From: Amaranthus tricolor
Taxonomy: Eukaryota; Streptophyta; Magnoliopsida; Caryophyllales; Amaranthaceae
Direction of reading: 5' to 3'
DNA: 64,000 nt
NCBI RefSeq assembly: GCF_026212465.1
Contig: NC_080053.1
Location: 5,376,287 to 5,440,286 of the forward strand
In this document: positions 35,363-47,974 of the stretch, piece by piece
Numbering within the stretch: the first letter of the stretch is position 1
Layout of the letters: each line of letters starts with the position of its first letter
The notes under the pieces: model-generated
What the model was told of the DNA's origin: nothing
Databases searched by the model: none
What the model saw: only the letters and a program-made list of their open reading frames with translations
Made by a program: the position numbers and the translations under genes

Positions 35363-36080
35363 CTAAACATTCTGAACTTGTGCTATAAGTTCATCATGTT
35401 TATTCGAGTAAACTAATTCCTCATGAAACCCCTCAAAGATATTCATGTCAAATAAAACACGAGCATACATCATACGAATCTTTGTAAGGGTCGCATTATC
35501 CACCTTCAGCACCTTGCCAAGATAACCAGCAATGGTTTTCAAAGCCCTTTCAGTCCAATACATCACATCAAGCTTAGGGAGATTCACCCAAATCGGAATA
35601 GTAGAAAAGCTAGACTTCTCATACAAAATCTTCAGGAACCAAGGTTTCATAATAAATGCTTTCTTATCAAATAGAACATCATTAATATTACAAGCTTTCT
35701 CTCGATCCTCTTTTGAACCAAACCTAACAAGAAAAACACCATGATTTACCATCTTAATTTTATCAATCACCTACTCTTTTCATATCCTTCTCACAAAACG
35801 TTCAATTACTTGAAGAGGGGGATTAGCACTAGTGACATAGCAAACTACAACATTTGCCCAATACCTAATTTCATCCTCTATGTCAGATTTCTAGATTTTA
35901 CCAATAATATGAGAAACAGAAGACGTGGCAGAAGCATTTTGTTTAGAATTATAAACAGAGAGTGCAATTGGGGGAGGCACAACTAAAGGTATCGCCATCT
36001 TCCCAGAGACACGATGTTGAGCCGCATCCAAAGTGACTGTTAGGGTAGGCATAACTATAAGGGGGTATACCAGCTGCTTC
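35363..36080 (-). pseudogene. LINE ORF1 DUF4283 domain
   Basis: Minus frame: IEDEIRYWANVVVCYV and ANPPLQVIERFVRRI, a stop, then VNHGVFLVRFGSKEDREKAC, KPWFLKILYEKS, PIWVNLPKLDVMYWTERALK and MMYARVLFDM. This is the RNA-binding-like ORF1 N-terminus found in plant LINEs. The frame from 35770 to 35363 is open for 135 residues, and the part before it is separated by a stop. A following zinc-knuckle piece (VLVWCTKCSQFG) is also visible. Confidence 0.85.
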
Positions 36081-36199
36081 CCTGAAAATTTGAACATCGA
36101 AACCCAACTCAAACCACTACAACCTAAGACGATGATGGAAGCCCAGATACACAAGGAGTTATCGCATGTGTAACCGCCTCGAATTATGAAGTCCAACAC

Positions 36200-37796
36200 T
36201 AACTAGAGTTTAGTATTAATCAAGCGGAAGCTTAATTTTTCCAACACAATTAAGGGGTCACTTAAAGGATAAACCAATTTCCAAGTAGAATACTTGAACC
36301 AAAACAAAAGCAATATAATAGAACTCTTAACTGTCTAAAATAAAGGAAAATTACAATTAAATTGAAGTAAGTCTAAAGTTCAAATTACATCCTTAAAATA
36401 GTTCAAACCTAAACAACTAAACTAATAGTCTCTCAAATACAATAAAGAGATCTAAACAAAAGGGGAGTCATACTCCAACTCGGGTTCATCTTCCACTCGC
36501 ATATCCATTCTCCGTCGAGGTGCCATAGGGGTTTACTCTAAAAACAAAATCATTGGAAAAAAACATACAAAGCATGGTATCAATAAAAAGGTTGAGTATA
36601 AATACACTAGTGTCCGTCAAACAAGTTATTCAAACCCTTTTTAGTTGAGTAAATTCATTTTGAAATATGCTTTTTTCATTTGATAAATCATATCATCATT
36701 CAAATCCAGTTCAATGGTTCTATAGTTATTTCAAATTCTCATTTTTCATTATAAATCTTAAGATCTCAATGGATCCAAATGAATCCCAAACTCATATCAT
36801 AAGTTTGCATGGGTATTCTGTGAGTCATCCTGTGACTCGTTTGGTAGTCGATCTATCGTCCGCGACATGTCCGGCAAGTGTAACACAATGGAATTGTGAA
36901 CAATACGCGCTCAGCATTGATGAGTCGTTTAATCATGCAGACAATATTTGCTGTAGCATATATACCCGCCATTTAGGCTAAAACATTTTTGTATGTAATA
37001 TATATCTTGTAATTTCAATAGCATTTGAAAAGTCAAAAATATTAACTTTTTCCATATGATAAACATCTTTTATTTGCAACATAACAAAACATACATTATT
37101 GCGACATAGCAAAATCAAATCATAATCTTTCCCACATGGGTAAAACATACTTAGCATAGTCATATCATCAAACATAACCTTTGTATTATATTGGGGCATC
37201 ACTAGCATGTATAGAAATGCATCGTAACGAAAAATGATTAACGTTTAATACGATTTTTCAAGGAAACCAATAAAATGTTTCGTTTCAATCCTTCTTAAAG
37301 TAAATATAACTTAAAGAGTTTTGAAATTCATTCAAAACAACTAGAATATAGTTCATAAGTCTATAAAACCATTATCACAGAAGATTTCATAAAACACTAT
37401 TTTCTTAGATACGAGATAGTTTTGCCGGTAATAAAATCGATAATTGTTTTACAAAATACATATTAGTTCTACAACAAGGCCCATCAGATTATAATTGGTT
37501 ATGCCAATTTATAACGATTTTACGATTACTTTCGACAATTTAGGAATTTACCGTTATTTAAATGATGTCTTAAATCCATAAAATTTATAAACCATCTAAG
37601 TTAAACTTATTTTATACTATGAGGCAGTAGGTTACTAATACAATTATAACTTTTTTTTATATAGTTCTATATTTACTCAAATTCAATTATCAATATTACA
37701 CCTATTAATAATTAAACAAGTTATTATCAATTTGATAAATTAGTAAATAATTAATAATTAGCTTAATAAAATTATACCAAAGTTTCAAAAGACATA
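36200..37796. other. Probable LTR-retrotransposon remnants, no gene
   Basis: TGTAACCGCCTCGAATTATG near 36168 and CAAGCGGAAGCTTAAT near 36221 look like LTR sequence. The more complex stretch at 36780-36975 has a 104-codon open frame I do not recognise. No ends or second LTR were found. Confidence 0.3.
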
Positions 37797-38036
37797 CTCC
37801 CTCCTATTCACCTTAGGTGGCCCATTTACTTTTGAGACACTATTCATTTATCACTCTTAAACTGCATTTTATAATTTTTAATGTGGGATCTTATTTGATC
37901 CGTTTTGATATAAAGATTATTAATATCAACTTTTTATAATTTTTAATTATACATAACTCGATATATTACGAATTGAATAAGCGCATTGTATAGAGTGCAT
38001 AAAGTAAATAGGACACTTAAGATGAATAGGAGGGAG
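37797..38036. mobile_element. Stowaway-type MITE, TA target duplication
   Basis: Starts CTCCCTCCTATTCACCTTA and ends in the near-perfect reverse (TAAGATGAATAGGAGGGAG), flanked by TA on both sides. Length of 240 bp and end sequence fit Tc1/mariner Stowaway MITEs. Confidence 0.8.
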
Positions 38037-38463
38037 TATTATTTTATACAGGACCTACAAAGGTTTGTGTCTTTCACCTTCTGTTTGTTTTGTTAAAGTT
38101 TTAGTTCTTCCTCTTATACCGAAAATTGGGTTTACTCTTTATACCTAGCCCTTTTAATTGGTTTTTTTTGGTCTCTTGACATGTTTGATGGAAATTCAAA
38201 ATTTTTGAAATTTAGGGTTCTATAATTGTCTTTGTTTGAAGGAAAGGTTTTCATTCTAGTCAGTGATTATGTTTTAATGTGCATTTTGAAATTAGTTGAG
38301 AATTAGGGTTTTGTAATTATCTTTTTTTGAATAAAGTGCTTACATAATTACATTTTACTGAATAATTATGTGTATTTGGTTGTAATTATATGCAGTTTAT
38401 GGAATCATGGTTAGAAAATTGTCTATAAGCATGTTTTTGAGTTAACTATTACTATTACTGCAG

Positions 38464-38609
38464 CTTTGTTCTTGAAACAGTTTGTGGACGAGAAAGTTCA
38501 GTGGATGCATATAGATATGGATGGTCCAGTTTGGAATGAAAAGAAACGTTCAGTAACAGGATTTGGTGTATCAACGTTGGTGGACTAGGTTCTTAAAAAC
38601 TCGTCATAG
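38464..38609 (+). pseudogene. Leucine aminopeptidase last-exon fragment
   Basis: After an acceptor-like ...ATTACTGCAG the frame reads [39 protein letters not shown], then VLKNSS and the natural stop. This is the C-terminus of plant M17 leucine aminopeptidase, a metallopeptidase that releases N-terminal residues. The Trp codon expected in LVDWVLKNSS is TAG (38586-38588), so the exon is broken. No other aminopeptidase exon is seen upstream. It lies 570 bases before a leucyl-tRNA synthetase fragment, suggesting joint capture. Confidence 0.85.
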
Positions 38610-39182
38610 CTACCCATTCTGGTTTTACAATGAAAGTTTAAAGTGAAAAGAAACATTGATAATCTTTTTTTTTTTTTACTGTTAGGGTAATTACAGACAT
38701 TGAATTCCTTTTGATTGGCTCTGATTGTTTGTAGGTTGATTGCTGTCTTGGATCCAAGTAGGAGTTGGGGCTACTCTCTAGCTGCAAATCAGCCATTAAT
38801 TAAAAAATGCAGGTGGTATTTGATCTTATACTTTCATGATTTGCTGTCATGAATTCAACTCGTTTTGATGCTAGGCTCCAAAACTTGAGGTAGTATTTGC
38901 AGTAATCTCTTGATTTTATAGAACTATGTTGAATCAAATAAACTACATTTGTTTGATATGTATTGATTGACTTTAGTGTTTGGTGAGAAATTTAGAGTGG
39001 TTGTGCTTGTTTTACATTTTTCTTTAGGGAGGGGTTGATTAGTTGGATTGTATTTTTGTTATCTTGGAGAGTTGATATAGAAGATTGGTACCATATTATA
39101 TACTTATTTGATGATTAATTCTTGATTTTAGTTAGATCTTGTTACCTCACTATCTTACTGTATTTACCCTTGGGATGAGCAG

Positions 39183-39945
39183 TATCTAGTGGAGTCCCTT
39201 TCTGATTCTACCATATTCATGGCTTATTATACCGTTGCTCATTTCTGCAATATGGAGACATGTATGCATCTCATACCGGTTCCATAAAGCCAGAACAACT
39301 TAGTGATGAGGTATGGGATTATTTATTTTGTGGTAGTTCATATCCTCAGTCTTTAGATATCAATCCGAATGTGATTAACCAGATGAAGCAGGAATTTGAA
39401 TACTGGTATCCTTTTGATCTTCGGGTGTCTGGCAAGGGCCTTATTCAGAACCACTTGACATTTAGCATTTATAATCACACTACAATTATGGACAAACGCC
39501 ACTGGCCCCGTGGGTTCAGATGTAATGGACACATTTTGTTGAATGCTGAGAAGATGTCCAAGTCCACTGGGAACTTCAGGACTTTACGAGAAGCTATTAA
39601 AGAATTCTCTGCTGATACAACACGTTCTGCCCTGGCTGATGCTGGTGATGATGTAGATGATGCAAATTTCGTGTTTGAAACTGCAAATGCAGCAATTCTC
39701 CGTCTCACAAAAGAGATTTCATGGATGGAAGAAGTTCTTGCTGCAGATTCTGTTCTGAGAGCGGGTGAGCCATCTACATATGCTGATCGGGTGTTTGAAA
39801 ATGAAATCAATTTAGCGATAAACCTGACTGAGCAAAGCTACCAGAACTACATGTTCCGAGAAGCTCTAAAAACGTGATTTTATGACTTGCAAGCTGCTAG
39901 GGATGAATATAGGTTCTCTTGTGGGGCTGGTGGCATGAACAGGGC
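39183..39945 (+). pseudogene. Cytosolic leucyl-tRNA synthetase fragment
   Basis: After an AG acceptor at 39181-39182 the frame reads [21 protein letters not shown] frameshift at about 39245 leads into [18 protein letters not shown], then KQEFEYWYPFDLRVSGKGLI, GFRCNGHILLNAEKMSKSTG and onward to FREALKT. KMSKS is the class I synthetase signature that holds ATP during Leu-tRNA formation. A TGA (39875-39877) replaces the expected Gly codon, and similarity continues after it (FYDLQAARDEYRFSCGAGGM) to about 39945. It resembles eukaryotic cytosolic LeuRS, but the N-terminal catalytic half and the C-terminal half are absent. It is a gene fragment, not an active enzyme. Confidence 0.9.
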
Positions 39946-40199
39946 TTTGGTGCAACACAAATTTTTGAATATTCGTTAACTTTTAGCTTTTGAATCCCCT
40001 TTCTTTACCATATAATTTTTGAATATCGAATATCATAGATTTGATTTTGAACATATATGTAATTACTTTTACAAGGTTTATTAAAGTAACATATACAGGA
40101 AGTGCAATTTTTTGACATTACTAGTTCTTGGTTGTATTAAAACTATTTAAATACTTTGACTCTTTATTTATTATTATATTTAAAGTTTTTTAAACACAT

Positions 40200-41319
40200 A
40201 AAAGCATCTTAAAAAGTGACCATGCAAATTGTGTTTATTAGGCGTGTAAACGTATTTTGGACATTCTTAAGCGTCGGAAAAACAACTGAACCAACTTGGG
40301 ATGGTTCTAAAATGACTCATACAAGAAACAGGGATGCAGAACAAAGCAATTCAACAGCAGAAGAGGAAGACACAGAACTCAAAACAACAGCACAACAGAG
40401 TCTGACGAGAACTGGCAACCAGCTGACCTTGCAGACCTTGCCCAGATCAACCAAGGATTCAGAAGTTGTGGAAGGTAATATTGAAATCTTGGCACATGGA
40501 CCTTCGTACCTTGGCCCAAGAACATTATTGTACATCGCAGACAGCCCACGAAAATCAGTGGTGAAGGTCGCCCAGTCAGCAGATAGTCCAAAACAGAACA
40601 GAACAAAACTGTTGGCATCCATTGACCAGCAGACCTAGCGAGCCCTGACCAGAGCGTATCTTCTGACCTATTGGACCACCAAGGGTAGAAATGGAATCTT
40701 TGCACTAGAAGCTTCCTGCCAGGACTCATAGTGGCCATCATCAATCATTGGTAGAGCACAAGATGATGGGTGAAAGGTCGCCTGGTTAACAGATGTCTGT
40801 CAGAATATCAGAGTACTTATTTTGGCATGTTTTTCATTTTTTTAAAGTGCACATGTTTTGCACGAGTTCTCTTTTGACCGTTATAGTTAGTTTATTGAGT
40901 CATTAGTAGCCTCATTGTATTTCCCCCGTCCCTCACGTCTACATATAGATGGCCTTAGCCTTGTAATCACTCACTTTTAAGATTTCAGAAATAACAACAC
41001 ATTGGATTTCATTCCTTTGGTCTTCCTTGAGTGTGTATGTACATTCAATGATCTTGAGTAGTGCAAGATCATCATCTTTTGCAACTGAGAGTAGTCCTTG
41101 GTTGTAATTAGGGAATTGTTGGCCTTGGAGGATCAAAACTCCTAGTCTTTCAATTCAAGAATCACCCTTGTAGTATTGTTCTGTTTGTTGTGAAGGCATT
41201 CACCGTTTTGATTGTGTTTGGGGTTTGTTGGCTATCAAATTGGGAAGGATTGAACGCTGGTTTATCTCTTCACGTTGCCTTGAAGATTTCCACCCCAAAT
41301 TCAGTCCAACAACCCAATT
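40200..41319. repeat. Probable LTR of an unidentified retrotransposon
   Basis: TATA-like CATATAGATGG at 40937 is followed by U5-like sequence ending CCAACA at 41319. The 140-codon frame at 40216-40638 is not recognisable and overlaps open frames on the other strand, so it is probably chance. A paired LTR and target duplication are lacking. Confidence 0.35.
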
Positions 41320-41990
41320 TAGACGCAAAAAACCTTCTAAAAGCAAGCGTCGAGGATTTGTGACGTCAAGTTTTTAGACGCTTTTTGAACCGTCGAAAAA
41401 AAAAATTTTAATGCATAAAACCGTCTACAAACTATATGCTTTTCCGTCTAAAAACTCCGTATTTTGTTGTTGTTGTATCACTCAAAATGTTCAACTGATT
41501 TCCGACTAAAATCATGTAAGTTAGAAATTATGACTGTTTTTTCCACAACACGATTAAATAGTCAGATTGTTTCGAATAAATTCGGCTAACACAATGATAG
41601 TTGGAATTTTTGTGAAATTTAGATTGCAGAAGGGAGGAAATTACCTGCCTTTCATTTCCGACTATTTTCCAACCAATCTCCGACCAAACTTCAATCGGAA
41701 AAACAAAAAAACTATTTCAGACTTTTTTCTGACCGATTTCCGACCAAAATTTTTCGTTGGAAAAAAAAAATTTCTTTCAATCAAAACTTAAAAGAAAAAA
41801 GTTTTTTCTGACTTTCTTATTTAAATTATAATCATTCAGCATTAAAAATTTTTGTTTTATTTTAATAAACTATATAAACTTTATAAGACTAACACTTTAC
41901 TAATACGACTAAAACTAAACTAATACACGCTATATACTATTACGAATAATAAGATACCAACACTAAAATCATATGACTAAAAATGTATAT
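41320..41990. mobile_element. CACTA-like subterminal repeat region
   Basis: TTAGACGC/GACGCTTTTT and TTTCCGAC(C/T)A motifs repeat many times in both orientations between 41325 and 41770, like CACTA subterminal arrays. CACTA termini themselves were not found. Confidence 0.35.
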
Positions 41991-42015
41991 GACTTACACG
42001 TAGATTTAAAATATG

Positions 42016-42750
42016 TGTCAGTTAATTGGTGACTTGAGTGCACCAAATCAATTCTATGTATTAAGTGGGTGCATAGAGATGGAATCCCATCGGTGGATTA
42101 ATGTGTGTTAAAGTGTGTGCATTGAGTATGCACATTAAGAGGGATGTTTATGGTGGTGTTTAAGAGTGTGTTCAATACATTAAGTTATGAGTGTATTGAT
42201 AGGTGTCTTAAACATGGATATTGAGTTGGCATGATGAATGATAGTTAATGAGAAGACTAAAGGGTGAATATTCTTGTACGAGACATCCAAGTAATGAAGC
42301 ATTGCCTTGATCGAGCATTGTATTCGGTTTTTGACTCCCGGTGTTCTTTAGAGCTGTTTATTATGGAGTTAATCCCTTGTGTTAAGTATGCAATACTCAT
42401 TAATATAATCACCTCTATAAATAGAGGTCTCATATGCTCATCAAACACATCCACAAAAAAAACCCTAAGCCTAAACACAAGCCTAATCTCTTCTCTATGG
42501 TAATTCTCCATTTGAGAGTTCTTTGAACTTCTTTGTGATAATATAACTGAGATACTACACACTGGAGGACGTAGTCTTAATTTGTGAACCTCATTAAATC
42601 TTTGTGTCATTTTTATTGCATTATTTTCTCTTACAAACATTATTTTTCCTTGAAAGTGTAATTTGTTCATCACAAGACTTCATACACTCGATCTTAATAA
42701 TATTGGAGTTTGAAACACGTTCTTTAAACTCTAATATAGCATCGTTTTGA
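42016..42750 (+). repeat. Solo LTR of the 5397-9161 Copia family, TSD ATATG
   Basis: It starts TGTCAGTTAATTGG and ends CTAATATAGCATCGTTTTGA. It is alignable along its length with the Copia LTRs (GTGACTTGAGTGCAC, AAATAGAGGTCTCATA, GAGTTCTTTGAACT, GAGGACGTAG). ATATG flanks both sides (42011-42015 and 42751-42755). Solo LTRs arise by recombination between the two LTRs of an element. It is much more diverged than the pair within the full element. Confidence 0.88.
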
Positions 42751-43019
42751 ATATGTGAGAAAAAAAAAACCACTAATCTTAAACTCATTCCTTACTTTCA
42801 CTAAATTTGAAAGCAAGAAAACCAAGTAGAATGAAGCAAGTTTAAACATTAACGGTAAACCAAGCAGTCTTGAATAATTTGTATCAATTATTAATATTAA
42901 CGCAACATTTATGAATTAATGTTGCAAACTTATAAAATATATAGTGTCTTCTTCTCTCTGATTTTCGGTGCTAAAACATTTACCCCATTATTAATTTTGA
43001 ATATGATCTTATTTATAAT

Positions 43020-43580
43020 GATAAACTATTAGAAAACACCGTGATCTTAAAGTGATTAATTTTATTATTTAATCATAAATCGAGTAATTAACTCTTTTAT
43101 AGATATCAATTTTGATTTTAATGTGATCAATACATACCTTAAAACTCCTAAAGATATCAGTTATATATAAAAAGATCAATTATATTTATAACATTAGAGC
43201 GGACAATTTTAACTTAATAAATAACAAGCTAAAAATAATCAATTATAACTTTAGAACTTTAAAGTGATTAGCATAAAGCTTATACTACTAAATTATAAGT
43301 CATCATTTGTACAATGATTAGTTATAACCTAAATCTTAAATGAGTCATTATAACCTTAAAGAATACAATTATAATCTTAAAATGTTTAATTTTGACCTTC
43401 AAGTAATAAATTAAATAATCAATAATAACTTTTTTAAGATATTAATTTTGATCATAAATATATCAATTATGACTTTAAATTTATAAATAAGATAATCATA
43501 TATTGTAAAATTAATTGAAATTGAACTTACTTTTATACGAGTGCTTTCACCGTAAAACCGTCTCTATCAAAACTTGTTGA
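43020..43580. repeat. Degenerate short tandem repeat (TTATAACTTTAAAGTGAT type)
   Basis: Phrases such as AATTATAATCTTAAAAT and GTGATTA recur about every 25-45 bp with drift, ending in CTTTCACCGTAAAACCGTC. The array at 47120-47430 has the same structure. It is non-coding and probably a MITE-like family that carries an internal tandem array. Confidence 0.5.
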
Positions 43581-45070
43581 TTTGTAATACCACACTAACA
43601 CTTGTACAATTTGTTTTTGGTATCTGTACTAAAAGATATGACCCCACCAACAATGCTCCATTAAAAAACTTACTTTTGCATTTTTCAGAACTTTTACATT
43701 CGGAGGACCAATTTTAAGCGCAAAGGATTACTTGTATTGTGGTGGAGAATAATTAAGAATTTAGGATGGGGCAATAAACTATTGATGGGATGACAAACAC
43801 TAAGCATAGTGATGTTATTGAGAAGTTCTTGGCAGTAAATAACAGTTATTTATAAGGTTAATAAATCACTTTTATATAATAGGATGAAAGTTTAATTATT
43901 TTAATTTATTTTTTAATTTTTTTTATTTTAATATTATTAATTTTATTTTTTTATGGTGATTTACAAACCACGGTTATTGATTAGGGTTTTTTTAGATCTT
44001 ATTTTTGTGTGTTTGACAGCAGACATACAAGTAGAGAATTTCAAAAAATGATAATTTTATCCTAACCAATTCAAATTCCACATGGATGTCGTTCAATGTA
44101 TCTTGTCTCCTTCAAACACTTAAAGTTGATGGTGATGGAAGTGTTGATATGGATGAGAAATTAGAATTGCAAATGACAATGAAATTATAAAGAATTGATT
44201 AAAAAAAGATTCATTTTAGTTTTGATTTCTAGAGAAGTATTTCATAAATTAAAGATTTTGTGAAATGGCCAATTCTTTGATGATGACCTTAATTAAAGAT
44301 TAGGGTTTTGTTTCAATTGGAAAAAGTATTATTTTCTCATGATAAAGTTCTGAGTTTGATTTTTACTTAGTCATTTTTTTCTCTTAGCCTACCTTATAAT
44401 TAAATAAAGATAGATTTATTTTCGTTTTACAATAGGAAAAGTATGAAGGATTATGTTCATGACAATATGTAATAATTACTAAATATTAATTGGGCTATAT
44501 TTATATAGATTATAAGCATATTGATTTAGTAAATCACAATAACTTGCTAGAGAATTATTCGGAGAGTAGGATAAATTATTACAACCAAGTTAATATATTC
44601 CTAAGAGGTTACACCTAAAACCTAAGACAAGAAAAGAGAGTATTGGATATTCTAATGCAAAGGTTACATAGGAGGAGGAATAAAAGTTATGTACGAGTGA
44701 GATAGATTAATTCCCATCTTAATTACGGATTTAGAGAAATGAAAAAGACCCTTATGAAGGTTATATATTCTTCAATATTGATGCAAAATTCCCATCTTAA
44801 TTGCATGTCATTTATGTCACTTTATCTCAATTCTCAGTCTACGCTACTATATACCTATTGATTGGTTGTTCAACGTATAACATGTCACTCTTCGACCTTT
44901 TTTAGGTAAAATATAGTTAGGTAAGATCTTAAATTTTTTTTTTTTTCATAATTACTCCATTCGTCTTCATATGTTCTTCTCAAATAAAATTTATGAATTT
45001 TAGTGTCAAACTTTGACCTAATTTCTCATCGATCTATATAATAAAACATATTCATGTGGGATCTTAATAG
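43581..45070. other. AT-rich intergenic sequence, no gene
   Basis: No protein-like frame, RNA gene or defined element. Confidence 0.4.
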
Positions 45071-46056
45071 ATTCGTCACAATATATATATTCTAAATATC
45101 AACTTTTAAGAATTTTTAAAAACTCACAATTAAAATTAGTAAAAATTACCTAGAATAATCCAACATTTATGATTTTCATAGAATAATCTCACCTTTTAAT
45201 TAATCATGAATGATCCCAACTTTAGGGGGTATTTTCATGATTTACCTATAATAATCCCACCATAGGTATGGGTAACCCGATGACATGCTATAGCAGGTAA
45301 TTCTCCAAAAAATTAAACTAAAAATTAAAGTAAAATTAGAGAAAAAATTTTAAAATTTTCCTTAAAAAATATTGAATAAGTAAAATTATCAGAATTTTTT
45401 TTAACATTGTTTTTAGCATTTTCCTAAACATTTTATTTTAATTTATCTTTTTTTTAAAAAAAAATAAAACTTACTATAGCAAGTTATTCGGTTACCGGAT
45501 TTACCCTAGAAAAATACCCTTTAAAGTTGGAATTATTCATGGTTCATCAATAAGTGGGATTATTGTAGGAAAATCATGGAAAAGTTAGATTATTCTAGGT
45601 AATTTTTCCTTAAAATTATTTAACATATTAAATATGCATTGGAATTTGTGTAAAAAATGAATGAGAAGAACAAATGAAAACAGAGGGAACGATTTTCACT
45701 GCAAACTCACCTGCCACGCCAGCATAAAAATGTGCGGGAAAATTTTCGCTAAAAGTTTAACATGTGTCGATCATGTTTCTTCATTAGTAGTTTTTATAGA
45801 TTCGTCTCAATATATATTTTCTAAATATCAACTTTTTAGAATTTTAAAAAAATTCACAATTAAAATTATTTGAGTTTTAAAATTGTATTGGGATCTGCAT
45901 AAAAAGTGAATGACAAGAATAAATGAAAACAGAAAAAATAATTTTCATTGCAAATTTACCTGCCATATCAGCATAAGAATGAGCGGGAAAATTTTCAGTG
46001 AAAGTTTGACATGTGTCAGTCTTGTTTTTTCATTAGTAGTTTTTATAGATTATAGA
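45071..46056. repeat. About 249-bp tandem repeat, interrupted by a MITE
   Basis: Phrases TTAGTAGTTTTTATAGATT, ATATCAACTTTTTAGAA, AATGAAAACAG and GCGGGAAAATTTTC recur at a 249-bp spacing (units about 45639-45887 and 45888-46056). An earlier partial unit (45071-45138) is cut by the palindromic element 45139-45609. The open frame at 45661 is not protein-like. Confidence 0.65.
45139..45609. mobile_element. Palindromic Mutator-type MITE, TSD TTAAAATTA
   Basis: Arms starting GTAAAAATTACCTAGAATAA and ending in the near reverse complement (TTATTCTAGGTAATTTTTCC) pair over about 110 bp. The exact 9-bp TTAAAATTA flanks it (45130-45138 and 45610-45618). Within each arm an AATAATCCAAC-like phrase appears three times. 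It belongs to the same family as 46201, 55491, 57737 and 58570. Confidence 0.85.
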
Positions 46057-46200
46057 TTCTCATATATTTTAGAAATAAAAAATTAAAATATTATTTATTC
46101 AAGAAATAAGCGGATAGGTGAATTTAACAACGAATATTATATATTTTCCTTCACCAGTCCATTTATCTTAGCCAACAAGTATAAATTTATTTTAAAAATA

Positions 46201-46640
46201 GGAAAATTTATTTAGAATAATCCAACTTTTTATTAACTTTTCTACAATAATTCCAACTATTAATTAACCATGAATAATCCGAATTTTAGGGTCACTTACC
46301 AAGAACATTGTTGCCCTAATGAGGACCGATTTTTGCAAGTTAATTACAAAAAAAAAACAGATAAAATTAAAATCAAAAATCAAAAATATTAAGAAAAGTT
46401 AAAATCATAAAATAAACTTACTCTATTCTTCTTTTAATTTTTTTAAAAATCTTTTGATTTTTCAATAATTTGATTATTTATTCCTTTTTTTTATTTTTTT
46501 TGCAAATTAACTTGTTATATAGGTAAGAGGTTACCGTGATACATTTTTAACAAGCACTTCTTATAATTGGAATTATTTATATTTGATCAAAAATTTAAAT
46601 TATTATAGAAAAATCATTAAAAAATTAAATTAGTCTATTC
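46201..46640. mobile_element. Palindromic Mutator-type MITE, TSD TTAAAAATA
   Basis: Same arm design as 45139-45609 but more decayed (GGAAAATTTATTTAGAATAA at the left, GTCTATTC at the right). A perfect 9-bp TTAAAAATA flanks it (46192-46200 and 46641-46649). Confidence 0.8.
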
Positions 46641-46649
46641 TTAAAAATA

Positions 46650-47119
46650 TGTGTAAGCTGATCAGTTTTTTAAGTGGAATGAATTGAGCTTGACTAATAA
46701 ACCGACATAAACAACATATTGTGACGTTATATAGGTAAGAGGTCTTACAAAAGTGTTTGATCTGTTAAATATTGTGACGTTAAATAATGTTATCAATTTG
46801 CATTTAAAATTTGAATGAAAATGATACGTGAACAAAAGCACCGTAAAGATGGGCTTGTGCATGTGTCTGTAACGTGGTAGGCCTTTGTTAGTCGTTTCAG
46901 TTAACTTAACTTTCCTTCCAATTCAAACAACGATTGAAATAAATATATCAATGTCCACAGCGACGATTTTCCTTAAAACTTAGTTTGAATGATACTTGTT
47001 TTTATAGTTTTATTCTTATTTTTTTATGTTTAATAACTTATTAATTTCAAATTATCCAATTCCTAAGGATGCAAAATCAATGTAAATTTGCTTCCTTGCC
47101 CAATATGTGTACTTGGTCA
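46650..47119. other. AT-rich spacer, no gene
   Basis: Nothing recognisable. Confidence 0.35.
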
Positions 47120-47430
47120 TTACAACAAGTCTTTGTAAGACCATCTAATTATGAGATGAAATTATACAATTAGCTTATTTGTAATTAGTGATCACTTTAA
47201 AATTATAATTGGTCAGTTAAAGATTGTAAGTGATTATTAAAGTTATAAGTGAACACTTTAAGATTATAAAGTTATCACTTTAAAACTGTAAGTGATCATT
47301 TTAAGGATATAATTGAGCACTTATAAATTATAAGCGATCACTTTAAGCCTATAGGTAAATACTTTAAAGCATTAAGTGTATATTGAATTAGTTCAATAGT
47401 GACTGCCTCACCATGAGGCCGTTTCGTTTT
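47120..47430. repeat. Degenerate short tandem repeat with inverted ends
   Basis: Phrases of the type AGTGATCACTTTAAAATTATAA recur about ten times between 47180 and 47390. The outer parts, AAGACCATCTAATTATGAGA and TGCCTCACCATGAGGC, are imperfect inverted matches. Related to 43020-43580. Confidence 0.55.
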
Positions 47431-47974
47431 GGAAATTTGTGAGTCAAAATAATTTTTAGTAAAACCGTGAATATGGTCAGATTCACGAATTTCAAGTCGA
47501 ATACTTTCAGTTAGATAATTATTGAATTGGGTTACATTTCAAGATCTGAGCTTCTTGAATGTCATCATCTTTTTCAATGTGTAGCCACTTTTTACAAAAA
47601 TTACCAAAATGCCCTTGAACACAACTCCTTATAAACACTCTTATACTCTCATACCACTCTATAACACTACTATCTCTCCAAAATTAAAAAAATTACTCTC
47701 TAAAAATTTGTTGATTCAAAACTTAACAAAGAATTCAATCCCTAAATGACAATTTAAGGTGATTTCGAATCGATTTTTTATAAATTTAAATTTTAAAAAG
47801 AATCTTGAAAATTTCATTTGTACAAAAGGCACAAGTGGACCTAGGCCCAATAGCGCTTTCTGTGCGGCTAGACCTAGGCCCAGCCGCGCATTTTGTGCGA
47901 CTATACCATGCTTTGATATCGGCACACTGTTGGGCTAGCTGCCACGTATTATGCATCAACACATGAATAGTGCT
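47431..47974. other. Spacer, no gene
   Basis: Short direct repeats (GACCTAGGCCCA at about 47838 and 47871) are the only notable structure. Confidence 0.35.

Noticed and set aside
38464..39945. A single functional fusion gene of aminopeptidase and LeuRS
   Set aside because: Both parts have in-frame stops or frameshifts and lack their other exons.
40216..40638. 140-codon plus-strand frame with overlapping minus-strand frames
   Set aside because: No recognisable domain, and open in several frames at once; fits LTR-like sequence.
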